From Nectonema munidae (lineage: Eukaryota > Nematomorpha > Nectonematoida > Nectonematidae): a stretch of DNA of 64,000 bases. Position numbers and translations under genes: made by a program. The stretch lies in the NCBI GenBank assembly GCA_030549495.1, contig JAUIRK010000908.1, positions 807,501 through 871,500 of the forward strand, read 5' to 3'. Positions 1-13,858 of this stretch are shown here, piece by piece; the stretch's first letter is position 1, and every line of letters begins with the position of its first letter. Under the pieces are notes generated by a model. That model saw only the letters and a program-made list of their open reading frames with translations, did not search any database and was not told where the DNA came from.

Positions 1-617
1 ACCCTTACTACCCCTTGAAGTTAAAAAAGTTCTCTCCTCAAACCCGCATGATTAAGAACAATTTTACAATAATTTTTCTATTTTCTCCATTGCGGCATGA
101 ACAAAAGAGTAATGCAAGTTAGAAAAACGAGGTTTAGATCGAGTGGTATACATGTTTTTCGCGCATAATCATTATGTTCAAAAAATTTAAAACAAGACAC
201 TGAAAAATTAAAAAATTAATAAGAAAGTTTGAATACTCCAAATTTGTATTTCCACAGAAACTTTTACCAATCAGTCTTTTGCAGTAGGGGGTGAACCAAA
301 TTAAAAGTGTTAACCCTAAGTTTCTGCCTTTGACCGATAATTTTTTCTATTTTAAAATTCTTCAAAATTTTTATTTTTAGGCCTAAACTTGCCTGTGTGT
401 GTAATTTTTTGAAAAAGAAATGCAAAGTAGAATTAATTATAACTGATAAAAATAAGCCTTTTTCATCTCTAATTCATTTGTTCAAATGAAAAAGTCACTT
501 TATTGAATGCAAAAAATCTACTTCAAAGAATTTTAAATTTAAGATTTATTATTCCTTAGATGTGAAAAATAATATGATGTATAAATTTTTTTTAAGATAA
601 TTTATCCATTTCTACAG
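1..617. other. AT-rich DNA, nothing recognised
   Basis: No open reading frame with recognisable content, no repeat boundary and no RNA gene could be seen. A polypyrimidine tract ending in TTTCTACAG closes the stretch and is the acceptor of the candidate exon that follows. Confidence 0.5.
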
Positions 618-683
618 TCGAAGCCTCTTGAAGAACGAATTGTCAATTTTTTGAGTGAATGTGAAAATGGATATGTTGAATTG
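618..683 (+). CDS. Candidate internal exon, unknown gene
   Basis: A 66-bp segment (22 codons) lies between a good acceptor (TTTCTACAG) and a donor (GTAAAA). It reads SKPLEERIVNFLSE then CENGYVEL with no stop. The composition is protein-like and unlike the AT-rich surroundings. I do not recognise the family. It may belong with the segment at 3713-3799, which is also bounded by AG and GT and also a whole number of codons. The joining is inference. A chance ORF remains possible at this size. Confidence 0.3.
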
Positions 684-2520
684 GTAAAATTTTCTTTTAT
701 CTTAACATTCAACTCCTTTATGCTGTTCGCAAGTATTAACATAAGATGAAATTTTTTTGAAATGGACAATTTAATATTAAGTGTATAAATTTTTTTTAAT
801 TGAAAAATCTTTATCCATGAGAATGATCATCTATTCTTTCACGTGTATTTTGTAATATTGTAAGAAAATTGAAAAAATATAGCAATATGAAAAAAATATG
901 TAGAATTATGAAAAAGATATATAAAGAAATTTTATTATTAGTACTTATTACTAAGATTTTTGGTACTTATTGGTTATCTCCATCACCTTATAATAAAGAG
1001 GTGTACATTAAAATAAATAATTTATTGAGCACTTAAAATTTTTAAAATGTAAATTTTCGCCGACAGTCGGCTTTTTCAAACACAAAATGATTATGGGTAA
1101 GCGGGAGAGAATGATGTAGCCTTATAATTACCTTATAATATTTAATTTAACTAACTAACAAGCCCCTAACTAACTTATTTTTTATACTTAATTTAACTGT
1201 AAATATCTAACAAAATTTTTGTATTAATCTTTTTCATCATAAAATTTTTTAGTGATTCAAACATCTTTATATTCTCAAATTAAAGATGAATTATTGCAAA
1301 TCTTGGACGCTTGTTTAATTTTTTATTTATAAAATATCTCTATTTTTTATAGACTTGGGAAAGTAGGTCATAATGCTTTTTTTTATGAAAAAAAGGAGCC
1401 GCGGTATTCATCCGCATAAAAAGAAACATGCTACGCTTACAGAATAAGAAAATGCATTTTCTGGGCAAGAGTAAAGTCAATTGAAAGGGAAGACTTTTAT
1501 ACAAGAACTATCTAATTTTTTCTTGGGTGTGATTCGAACAGGGAAACTTTTTCAACAATTTTTAAAGGTTAATGAGTATGCTAATAAAGAAACCCTTTAC
1601 TACAATAGAGTATATAAATGATAAATTCTTCATGTTTAACGACCCCCAGTCCAAAACGACCAGTTTTTAAATTCTTGCAATCATTCCTGATGGCTTATTT
1701 GACCTTAATTAAGTGACAACCAGCTAACAAAATTTCCCATGCGGTTCTCTTCAGTCGTTTCTGTTTGACTGTTTACACTAAGGAATAAAAACAAGTATTC
1801 CAGTGGTCCTGAAACTTTTAGAGCGTGGACCCGCAAATATTGTTTTTCATCGTGGAGACTATTTCTCTGTCTAAATAAAGAATCAGAAAACTTTTTACAC
1901 TCGAAATTTTGCAAAAAACTAATATCCCAGGCATGAAAGGAAAAAAGCACGGGAAACATATGAGGAGATGCATATGAGTGAGGAAAAATATATTGCCTCA
2001 TATAAAGGACTAAAAAAAGAAATTCCTATTTTAATCGTATGCTAAGATGGAGGCTGAGCATAATTAAATCTGATGCTGAAATGACTGAAATTTTTAAACA
2101 AAATTTTTTCACAACAATCCGTAAGAGCCAACAGAAATGTATCCAGAAGAGGGCTAAGAACGAAATTGTGAGACATCATGCCAGTATATTTATAATTTGT
2201 CTTAACAAGAAGATATTTATTTGCTTAATACATGATATATATACGTGCCATATATAAGCACTCAGAATAAAAAATCATAGCATCATTTAAATAACACCCA
2301 CAAAAAGGGTAATGCAATATGTAAGAACCTATAAATAACTAGCAAGGTTTTTATAAGGCCAAAGAAGATGCTTATGATGACCTTAAGCTACAAGAGAAAA
2401 AAATCAATACGAATAAATATAAAATAAAACAAAATGAAAATATATACAATAGAATTGAAGTTTCATTAAAAGCATAGCAATATTATACAGGATACTTAGA
2501 CTATACAATAAATTCAACTA
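684..2520. other. AT-rich DNA, no gene recognised
   Basis: Short open frames occur here (for example 1705-2001 on the minus strand and 2039-2257 on the plus strand), but none has recognisable motifs or plausible splice sites. Nothing further can be supported. Confidence 0.4.
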
Positions 2521-3500
2521 TTTTTACAAGAATAGCATTTTATCTATTTCCCAAATCAAAACATTATAATTGACAATGTATATAGTTTCAAGAGCCAAAT
2601 TTATATATTCAGGTTGTAGTGTAAAGTTGTTCCATATATCACGAGCATTGAAGATAATACATTGTCTTGATAGAGTGAGACGGTAAAAAGGCATAAGCAT
2701 GGATCTTTTAAGTCTTGAAAAGGGTCTGATGTCAAGTTGATCATAACAAATTAGTAAATTGTTAAAGCAGAGAGGAAGCATGCAATTGCAATATTTGTAA
2801 ATAAAAACCAGCAAGTTTCGAGTAAAGATGTTTTTCAGTTTGAGTAAATCATTTTCAGCAAACAAAAGATTATGAGGTTTCAAATTGAAAATTAACCTTA
2901 AAGCCTTTTTTTGATATTCAATGTTACTAATTCAGGAGGAAAAAAGAGGCTTTTCTATTATTGAATAGACTGAAAAGATGAGGCAAAAAAAGAGATTTAT
3001 ACAGAACTAAGTTTACGTTCGACGAGGGAAAATTTTTTTTGTAGTTTTCAAAATGCCGGTAACATAACTTAATTTTGTGCGAAGTTTGCTTATGTGACTA
3101 TTCCTAGATAACTTTTCATCAAGAGTTAGTTCAAGATAATTGAAAGTATCAAATTGTTTTACACTAATCTCCCTAAAGAATTTTTCCATATCTTTTCTCG
3201 ATGTAGAGAAAAACATGTCTTGTGTTTTATCACGATTAATAGAGAAGCCATTCTCAATAAGTAAATTGACAATTCAATATTAGACTTCGCATTTTTAATA
3301 AACAATTCAAAATTAACAGAAAGTTTAACGGTGGGGGAGGGGATTGGTAATAATAAGACTGTAATGTCATCAGCAAACATTAAAAGATCTGTATAGAGGG
3401 AAAAAGTCAAAAATATCATTTATGAATATCAAAACCAGTAAAGGACGCAGAGTTGAGTCTTGCTGGACTCCAGATCTTACTTGTAGTCTTTTTGACTGAC
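2521..3500 (-). pseudogene. CR1/jockey-like LINE reverse transcriptase relic
   Basis: Minus-strand frames together give the second half of a non-LTR reverse transcriptase. A degenerate palm motif (GVQQDS, then LLVLIFINDIFDF; family form GxxQGSxLGPLLFxIFINDI) lies near 3430-3490. The catalytic box MFADDITVLL follows near 3370. Then comes the thumb-region motif LTLDEKLSRNSHISKLRTKL near 3050-3130 and the C-terminal LLPLCFNN-like segment. The parts lie in three frames with stops between them. There is no endonuclease or ORF1, so the copy is 5'-truncated and dead. Motif order and spacing make the LINE assignment safe; CR1 versus jockey clade is inferred. Confidence 0.75.
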
Positions 3501-3712
3501 ACAGATTGATATCGGTTTGTCATGAATTGATACCCCATAACACTCAAGTTGTAAATTTAGGGATTCAATATTTAAATTTTTATGCATGTCCCCCTGAATA
3601 TTTTTGCCTCCATTTCACCTTAACATCTGACTACGTCCTTTATAACATTTATAAAAATAAATATCACTTGTTTTTAAATTTTAATCATTGTCACTAAATT
3701 TTTGTTGAAAAG

Positions 3713-3799
3713 TCGTACATTGGCTCTGGATTATGCGTTCCATTATTAAGAGATTCAAACTTATTCGAAGGTTCCTTTTTCCAGAAAGTTGAAGACAAG
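3713..3799 (+). CDS. Candidate internal exon, unknown gene
   Basis: This 87-bp segment (29 codons) reads SYIGSGLCVPLLRDSNLFEG then SFFQKVEDK. It is preceded by AAAAG and followed by the donor GTAACA. It is in the same phase class as 618-683, so the two could be joined. The peptide looks like a real protein but matches no family I recognise. The acceptor is weak, with little pyrimidine tract, and the exon could start a few bases further 5'. Confidence 0.3.
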
Positions 3800-4529
3800 G
3801 TAACATATTTTTCTTTTTCCTTTCATTTCATTTGTAAATTCTGTTCTAACTCCTTCCTTTTTTGCAATAGACACTAGTCACTTAAAAATCGAAAATTACA
3901 TATCTTATGTTTAGTAGAAGAAATTTTTTAGTAATTTATTAATTGAGACATTGCGAGCATATGATAATGTGTCTGAAAATTGTTATTTTTATCTAACATT
4001 TGTAGCACATAATAAAACCAGCCATGACATTATTAATCAATAGTTATTGACATTAGAATCGCCATCGACGTCATTTTTGGAATCGATGAATCACCAATTC
4101 CGTTATATGCCTTAAAATTTGTGAAATTTTAGAAAAAAACCTTTGGTTTGCCATTTATTTTTCTATCCATGAAATCACTGAATTTTCATTTTTCCCAAAA
4201 ATTACAAATATAATCTCTTAAAAAATTCTAATAATAATGGAAAGATTGTTCTACAATGCACTTTATCTTAACTTGAATTACATTTAATTATCATCACCGG
4301 TTTATTAAAAATTTAAATTTATAATCTTAAACTTTTTTAATTTTTGAACACTTTTTATTAAAACTCCAAACGTCTAATACATTTATTTTATGAAATCAAA
4401 AACGAAGCCAGTTTATATTGTCACGCCTCTATAAAATCAATTGGATGGAGGAGTGGAATCCATAAAATATGGATTATTATTTATCTTCAAAATTTAAATA
4501 TATTGCAAATAGTTATTTTTTAAATAAAA
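3800..4529. other. AT-rich DNA, nothing recognised
   Basis: If the flanking candidate exons belong to one gene, this is intron. No repeats or motifs were recognised. Confidence 0.3.
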
Positions 4530-4894
4530 ATGAAATATCAACCCCTACTTGATTTCAACTACATTCCTATTGCTTTATTGTTCAAAAAGCTTTTTTTGAA
4601 ACCAAAACCAATTTTCTTAATGGGACCAACTTTTCGTCATAGACTTTTTGGCTACGACTATGGATCTATAAGGCCAATTACTTATCATAATCAAAGATGT
4701 GTATTTGGCAAGATCTCCAAACAAATCATCTCTTTTGATGATTTGTCAATCAAAATAATTGTTAATTTATTTAAGGTTTACTTCAACTCTAAAATAATAT
4801 TTAATGAAACCCTAACCCAGTGGAAAGGATGGATAAGTTTAGAGAATTTGGAGGGTGAAGGTCATTTCTCCATCATTCACCCAATTGAAGATCA
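4530..4894 (+). CDS. Candidate exon with GTAAGT donor, unknown product
   Basis: An open frame starts at ATG 4530, with an in-frame TAA just upstream. It runs about 121 codons to a consensus donor (ATTGAAGATCAG followed by GTAAGT) at 4895. It includes FLMGPTFRHRLFGYDYGSIR and ends WKGWISLENLEGEGHFS, IIHPIEDQ. A consensus donor exactly at the end of a coding-like stretch, plus mixed amino-acid composition, argues for a real exon. There are no recognisable domain, signal peptide or membrane segments. The product is unknown, and a transposon relic is an alternative. Confidence 0.4.
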
Positions 4895-6201
4895 GGTAAG
4901 TTTTTCAAAATTTTAGTTATTTCTATAAATCTTATGCAGTATTTTATCCTTCGCATTATAGGATTAGGGCTCGGTTGATGTGATGAATGAAAAAAATTTA
5001 TATGTAGAAAGCAAAGCAGGTATTTATGCCCAAATTGTCAAAATAAAGTATATAATTTTTATCTATTTACCCATTTTAACCCTTTGAGAGACTAGTATGT
5101 CGCAAAATGCTTCAAGAATTGAAAATAGCGTGCTTTAAATATATAAAATTTTATTGAAAAAGAAGAGACGATTCATTGTCAAATTTTTGATCCTCAAATA
5201 ATTATTTGTACTTCTTTCAATTTTAATCCTTTCAAAAAAAATATTTAAAATCATTTTCAATCTATGTTGCTTAAACTTATTTGTGCTTTTTTTATAACTT
5301 AAAAGTTGCCTAGAGTTAAAAGGCATGTTCCCTCTTTTGCAGATTTTAGTTGGATTTGTTGCAGGAAAAATACCCTTCTCTGACTCCGTACTCATAAAAA
5401 TTCATTGGCGAGTCCGAAAGAACTTTTTCAGCTTAAAACTTATTTACCAAAAAAGTGACAACTCGGCTTAGTGGCGGAAAAATTGGTTCTTGTTTTCTCA
5501 ATGACAAGAGAAAATATCCAATGCTTACATTAAAATGTTATAAAATATTTAGAATTTTTAGTATGTATATACAAAAAACATAGTTTACTCAATTCAAGGT
5601 TCATAATTTAGTATCTAGTTTTATTTGTTGAAGGTATGTAAAAATAAAAAACCTAAAATCATTACTTTTAATACAAAAGTTTGATTATAAGATGATTCAT
5701 TTCTGGGAAACGGGAAGCCAATATATTTTCCTGTAAATTTCAGGAAAATCCCCGTACAAAAAAAAGACAAAACTTGAGGAACACTAGCGCAGACGAGTGC
5801 ACTCCATTCTCTGTTCAAATTACTGTAAAAAGATTATTCTTTCCTTATTTTAGAAACTTGTGACGACTGCTTCAGACTCACTCACCACAACGACTTGTTT
5901 ATAGAAAGAAAGTTTCGTTTTGCGGACTCAACGCCATCGTTCACAAGTCCATTTTCATTTGTTCTACATCTTTGTAAAATAATCATCATATCAATCGCGT
6001 GATCTCATTGGATCAAATCATTTTTTCTACCTTTTTTAACGTTATATTTTTATTTGTCTCTTTACACGATAGAGTGTTTTACCTAATACAAAATTTATCA
6101 CCTTGACTATCATTATTATTACCTACGAATAAATTTTTTTTTATTTTTTTTATGACATCGAATTGTAATCGAATGAGCGCTCTTTATTTATCTAAAGGGG
6201 G
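4895..6201. other. AT-rich DNA, no gene recognised
   Basis: Only short frames without recognisable content are seen. A TTAACCC string at 5076 resembles the end of the TTAA MITE family but lacks its palindrome and right end. Confidence 0.4.
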
Positions 6202-6320
6202 TGAGTTTTTCAATAAAGTCTTACAAGCCCTTCTATACAGGATGGATAAAAAAAACTCTTACCATGTTTTTTGACCCATCCTGTATAGAAGGGTCTTCTA
6301 AGACTTTATTGAAAAACTCA
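6202..6320. repeat. Foldback hairpin, about 45-bp arms
   Basis: The left arm (6202-6245, starting TGAGTTTTTCAATAAAG) and right arm (6276-6320, ending CTTTATTGAAAAACTCA) are inverted copies with about two mismatches and one indel around a 30-bp spacer. The inner part of each arm carries CCATCCTGTATAGAAGGG. The layout is that of a short foldback MITE. No clear target-site duplication was found. Confidence 0.75.
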
Positions 6321-7283
6321 TCATAAATTAATTTCAAATTAATTGATTTAAAAAAAAGGTAATTTGATTGTTAATTCAACTACAAGAAAAATCTCGGTTT
6401 AGAATCACTAATTTTAATATGATTGATGTATTTGTGTGTGAACGAACACATTTTAATTCTAAAATTAAAAAATTTATCAGGGTGTTTGGAACTATGACTT
6501 TATTTTCAATGTTAACACCATCGTCACCAATAACAGAAGTAATGGTGTTATCGTTTTTAAAGACACATTGGGTATTTCATTAAAAATGTTTTAAAACTTG
6601 TTACGACAATTAATCACTCGCCATTTCATCGCACAACACTTTTAATCACAAAGACATTTCATCGCTAATTTGATAGCAGTTTATTTTTTCATTTGTCAAT
6701 TAAATTCAAACATCAAAACTTATATACAATAAAGTCATCAAAATAAATATTCTATTTTTAAGACATCAGGTTGTAGACATATTAAAAAAAATTTTATTTT
6801 AAATAAAATGTACAAAAAAGTAGAGCAAATTTATAAGCACTTGTCTAAGAGCAGCAACATAAAAAATTAGCGGAGTTTTTAATTGAAACTACCTAAATCC
6901 AGAATATTTAACTGCTTTAACCCTATTCGTGGCCCCCTCTTTTTTCTTAAAATTCTCAATGAAACTACCAAATAATTGATTCAAATCTCGTGGTGTCATT
7001 TATTTTTCATTAAAATCAGTCAAAAAATCAATCAAGCCGGTCAATCAATGTCAAATATATTAACTTCAAAATATATTACAATTCCACATTTTTTGGAATT
7101 AATATTATTTATTCAGTATACTAAATTTTGGTGATTATTAATTCAACCAAATTATTTCACCTGTCAGTAAATTAGCATTAAAATAGGTGAGTTACAGTAG
7201 GGCATTTCCAATACGAAGAAGAAATTCAGAGAAAAGCTATGATTTCGTTTAGCAGCGATTATAATGGTATGCAATTGAAAGAC
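6321..7283. other. AT-rich DNA, no gene recognised
   Basis: One short frame (6368-6583, plus strand) has no recognisable motif. Nothing else is supported up to the target duplication of the hAT element. Confidence 0.4.
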
Positions 7284-7658
7284 ATGAGAACTAGAGCTTC
7301 TGAACCGGGAAATCCCGTATCCCGGGATTTCAATCAAATTTTACAATCCCGTTTCCCTGGAAAATTAGCACGATATCCCGGTACTTTTTTAAAATTGAAC
7401 TAAAAACCACTCTTTAAAAAAATGAATCTCAAAAACTCTTAAATATTTTTAATTATTATGTTTTGAAATTCCTATCATATACAATAAATTTAGACTATAT
7501 TCAGTTCTAATTTCTAAATGTATATTTATACAAAAAATATATAAAAAATTTAAATAGTATGAAATTTTGAATTATAGAAAATTATAACAAATTAATTAAT
7601 TACAAACGAAATAAAATTTATTATAATTTTTTTCTATAGTATTCTTTTTATAATTAAA

Positions 7659-10697
<3,039 letters not shown>

Positions 10698-10923
10698 TTA
10701 TTTTCAATGTTTCAATAAAATTTTTTGCGTATCAAAACTTAATTTTTCAATTTTATAAATAAATATGAATTTTCATTTAAAAGCATATAATAGAAATAAC
10801 TTTTTTTTAAATAAAAAACTAAATTCTAAAAACTTTGACCTTCCCGGGAAAATTTTTTTTTATTCCCGATTCCCGGGAAAACAGAACCTCTAATGAGAAC
10901 TAAAGGCCAGATATAAGAACTTT

Positions 10924-11690
10924 TTAAGCATATTTTAATGATTCTGCACCATTTGCTGTTTTCACAACAGGTAAGGTTTGACGGATATATCCACCTAGGA
11001 GAATAAGTATTCCAGCAAATGGCACATTACTACTGTTACCGATGTCTCTAAGCATTCTTTCAATTGATTCAAGACTATATTTAGACTGATGGTGAACATG
11101 CTGCTTCATCAAAAATAATCCACCTGTTAGGATTACAAAGCAAATCAGCATGTCTACTATTTCATTTGATATTACAAGTTGCATTATCTAAATTAAAACT
11201 TAAAAGAGAATGAACAGTTGTGCCTTTTTTTAGTGAAGTTGCAGCAATTCCTTTTCATACACACGTAAGGAAATTCAAATGATGTAGTTATATGTGAATC
11301 TCTTACCTTTGCCACCTGGACCATCAATAAAGAACACCTCAGCGGACGATTTGTCATTTCTTTCTAGCGGATCAATGAATGAATCAGCAACAGCAATCTC
11401 TTAACGATTCAGCATAATTCGATCCTTTTCACACTTGTCCAATATTGGAAAGATCTTCAATTGATGCTTCCTATAAAACTGGAAGTCCAAATTCAATAAG
11501 AGTCTTGACAAACTGTTCGAGAATACTTTGAATTTTGCAAGTACTGACTGAGATATCGCTTTTGTCTGTATTTTTAGTCCTGTGATGGGTGGTTCAAACA
11601 GTTGTGATTTATTTTTTGTGTTATGATGAATTGGTTTTAAACGTATAAATTTTTTTTCTGAAAGGTCCAATATATTACCATAAGACATTC
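10924..11690 (-). pseudogene. Helitron/PIF1-type helicase relic
   Basis: Minus-strand frames show a Walker A region EVFFIDGPGGKGK near 11310-11340 (family GPGGTGKT), a Walker B-like WIIFDEA near 11110-11130, and ILILLGGYIRQTLPVVK near 10960-11010 (family LGGDFRQxLPVV). Upstream, LSRLLLNLDFQFYRKHQLKI fits the segment preceding the helicase domain in Helitron proteins. Stops and frame changes separate the motifs, and Asp in the GGDFRQ motif is replaced by Tyr. The Rep domain and Helitron termini were not found, so a host PIF1 pseudogene is the alternative. It lies just beyond the target duplication of the hAT element. Confidence 0.7.
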
Positions 11691-11699
11691 CATGGATCA

Positions 11700-12340
11700 G
11701 CTAAATTAATATTATTGATTTTTTACTTTACTTGTATTTTCCTTGTTTCATTGTTCCCAATATCATAAAATCTTGCTTCGAACATGTGTACAATTGAATG
11801 CAGCAGGATGAAAGTAATTATCTTCACTAAGAGGGGAGGGGGTAAACTAATACTAGATTTAAAAAATATAGCAGGATGGGTTATTTAAAAACTTTGGCGG
11901 ATGTCATTTATGTATGATCCATTAAGTGACGTACTTAAAAAATAAGTATATTCAAATTGTGTTCAATTTTATAATTATTTTAGTAAAAGTAATCTAATTT
12001 TTCACATTCCCATAGAAAGGTCTTTATGGTTTATCCAGTGAAGATAAATTTTTTAGGGATGTATTGACAAAAAATTGGATTAATTTTTGAGTAACTATAA
12101 AATAGGTTCAAAACTAAAGATATTTTAAAATAAGGAGACATGTAGCAAAACATTATTCCATTACTAAGGACTCTATAATATTACTGGTTAATTTTTATTA
12201 ATGATATATTAATACAAATAAATGTTCCAACATGAGAAAGAAACCTCATCAAAAAAGCTACGTCATTGATTAAAATTAATAATGAAAAACATGTGTTTAT
12301 TTGGTATATTTTTCATCACCGAAAAAGCAGGCCCAAAACA
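11700..12340. other. AT-rich DNA, nothing recognised
   Basis: No ORF of interest, repeat boundary or RNA gene could be identified. Confidence 0.4.
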
Positions 12341-12343
12341 TAC

Positions 12344-12515
12344 CTGCAATTTTTTGGGACTGAAAACACCACCGTCATAAGTTGGATCTATTTTTTGGAC
12401 TTGTGCTAAATATGACCGAAGGGCAGTGATTTTTTCAGGATAATAGTTTAATGGGAAATTTTGTTTAAAATCATAATTTTTTAGAGCGTCAATGAAAGAT
12501 AATATTTAAATATTA
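12344..12515 (-). CDS. Candidate exon, unknown product
   Basis: Read on the minus strand, the frame gives DALKNYDFKQNFPLNYYPEK then ITALRSYLAQVQKIDPTYDG and GVFSPKKLQ, directly followed by a consensus donor GTATGT (12343-12338). The residue mix is protein-like and free of stops for about 55 codons. The 5' limit is uncertain because no clear acceptor was located. I do not recognise the family. It lies downstream of, and on the same strand as, the last BCAP31 exon. Confidence 0.35.
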
Positions 12516-12763
12516 TTTCCGACCAAAATTATCACTATCCTATCATCATAAAATTTTGATTTAAATGAAATATCAATGATGAAAATATGCAGAAAAAAAT
12601 AATTCACTATTTTTCAGGGTTTAAAGAAAAAATTTCTTCAATCTGTTCAAATTTATATACAAAAAATGCATTATTATCGCATTAACATTATTAAAATTTT
12701 AATATATACGTTTTCTATTTAGAGAAAAAGTGTAATCATATAATTTCGCACGAAATACGGCAC

Positions 12764-13819
12764 TTACCTCCAATTATTTAAAAATTTTAAAGAATTTTTT
12801 GTAGAAATGTTAAATTTATTCTCCAATAAAATACTTTTATGAGAACATTTTAAATCTTTATGTTCTGCTGATGGCAAAAGGCGGTGCACAACTTTGGAAA
12901 ATAAAAAAACTTTTAAAATTTTTAAACGCCTACTGCCAAAGCAAGGTTTTACGCTTTCATAAAATATGTTATATCGAAAAATATTGAAATCTATTATAAC
13001 TAAATTACAACAAAAGCCTATGAAAAAATACAATGAAAACAATAACCCACTATTTTGAGGAATTAAAATACATTCAAATATTTATTTAAAACTGGAAGCC
13101 TAGTTACCTATTTCAAATGAATGCTGTAGCGTGGTTGATTATTTCAATCAGTTGTGCCAGAAAATTAGGGAACTTATACTAACATTAGAACAGCCAGCTG
13201 CGTCATTTTCAATTTATAAAATATTTTGTTTCAATGTTCATATTAAATTTTTCACTGTTCTAACATTTTATACAACACTTGTAACTGTCATTTCGTTTTA
13301 TTTTTAAATATTTTTTAAGTCTCTTTTTTCAATAACATTTAAAACAATTATTCATTTTGCGCCAATTGAAGATTTTGAGCATTTTAATAAAAAAAATTTC
13401 TTGGCCGTTATAATATCAGGAATACTATAGTCATTAAAACCTAAAATTAACTATTGAATAATTAACTTTAATTATATATTAAAGCGTTCAGCGCTAATTT
13501 TAATGGAGCTACAAATGATTATTCTTTATTTCCCAGCGGCAAAATCGGATACAATCACAATTGGAAATAAGAAGTTCCATATATATAAAAAAGAACTGTC
13601 ATAGACAGCAAAATAATTCATTTATTTTTTAGGTGAAAGACAAAAAATAGTTAGAGTTAAATAACAACAATGAATAAAATAAAATGGAAAAATCAAGGCA
13701 TGCATGCAAACAACGCAATTTTTGTAAAGAGGCAAAATTTAGAATAAAAATCAAAATATTTTTATTTAGGAGAAAAAAAAGTATTTTCAATTGATTGTCA
13801 ATTTTTGAGGGAATTCTCT
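12764..13819. other. Low-complexity DNA with one unassigned minus-strand frame
   Basis: The minus-strand frame 13042-12764 ends with NNWR at a GTAAGT donor-like site. It contains HKDLKC...ILLENKFN, which faintly recalls a kinase catalytic loop but has two extra residues and no other kinase motif. The rest holds nothing recognisable and includes the BCAP31 3' untranslated region of unknown length. Confidence 0.25.
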
Positions 13820-13858
13820 TCAGTCATTCTTTTTATCAATCGGTTGTTCAGATTTTTC
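13820..13858 (-). CDS. BCAP31: BCAP31 last coding exon (KKXX tail)
   Basis: Twelve codons plus TGA, EKSEQPIDKKND. The acceptor is a T-run followed by AG at 13859-13860, with entry in phase 0. The C-terminal Lys-Lys-Asn-Asp is a KKXX-type ER-retrieval signal, as in vertebrate BAP31. Confidence 0.88.
   Translation of the reverse strand, partial: EKSEQPIDKKND

Noticed and set aside
5076-5110. Additional TTAA MITE ends at 5076, 6917 and 14514
   Set aside because: TTAACCC is present but the palindrome, internal CGTCTG motifs and right ends are missing.
12764-13042. Protein kinase catalytic loop (HKDLKC...ILLEN)
   Set aside because: Spacing has two extra residues and no DFG, glycine loop or other kinase motif is nearby.
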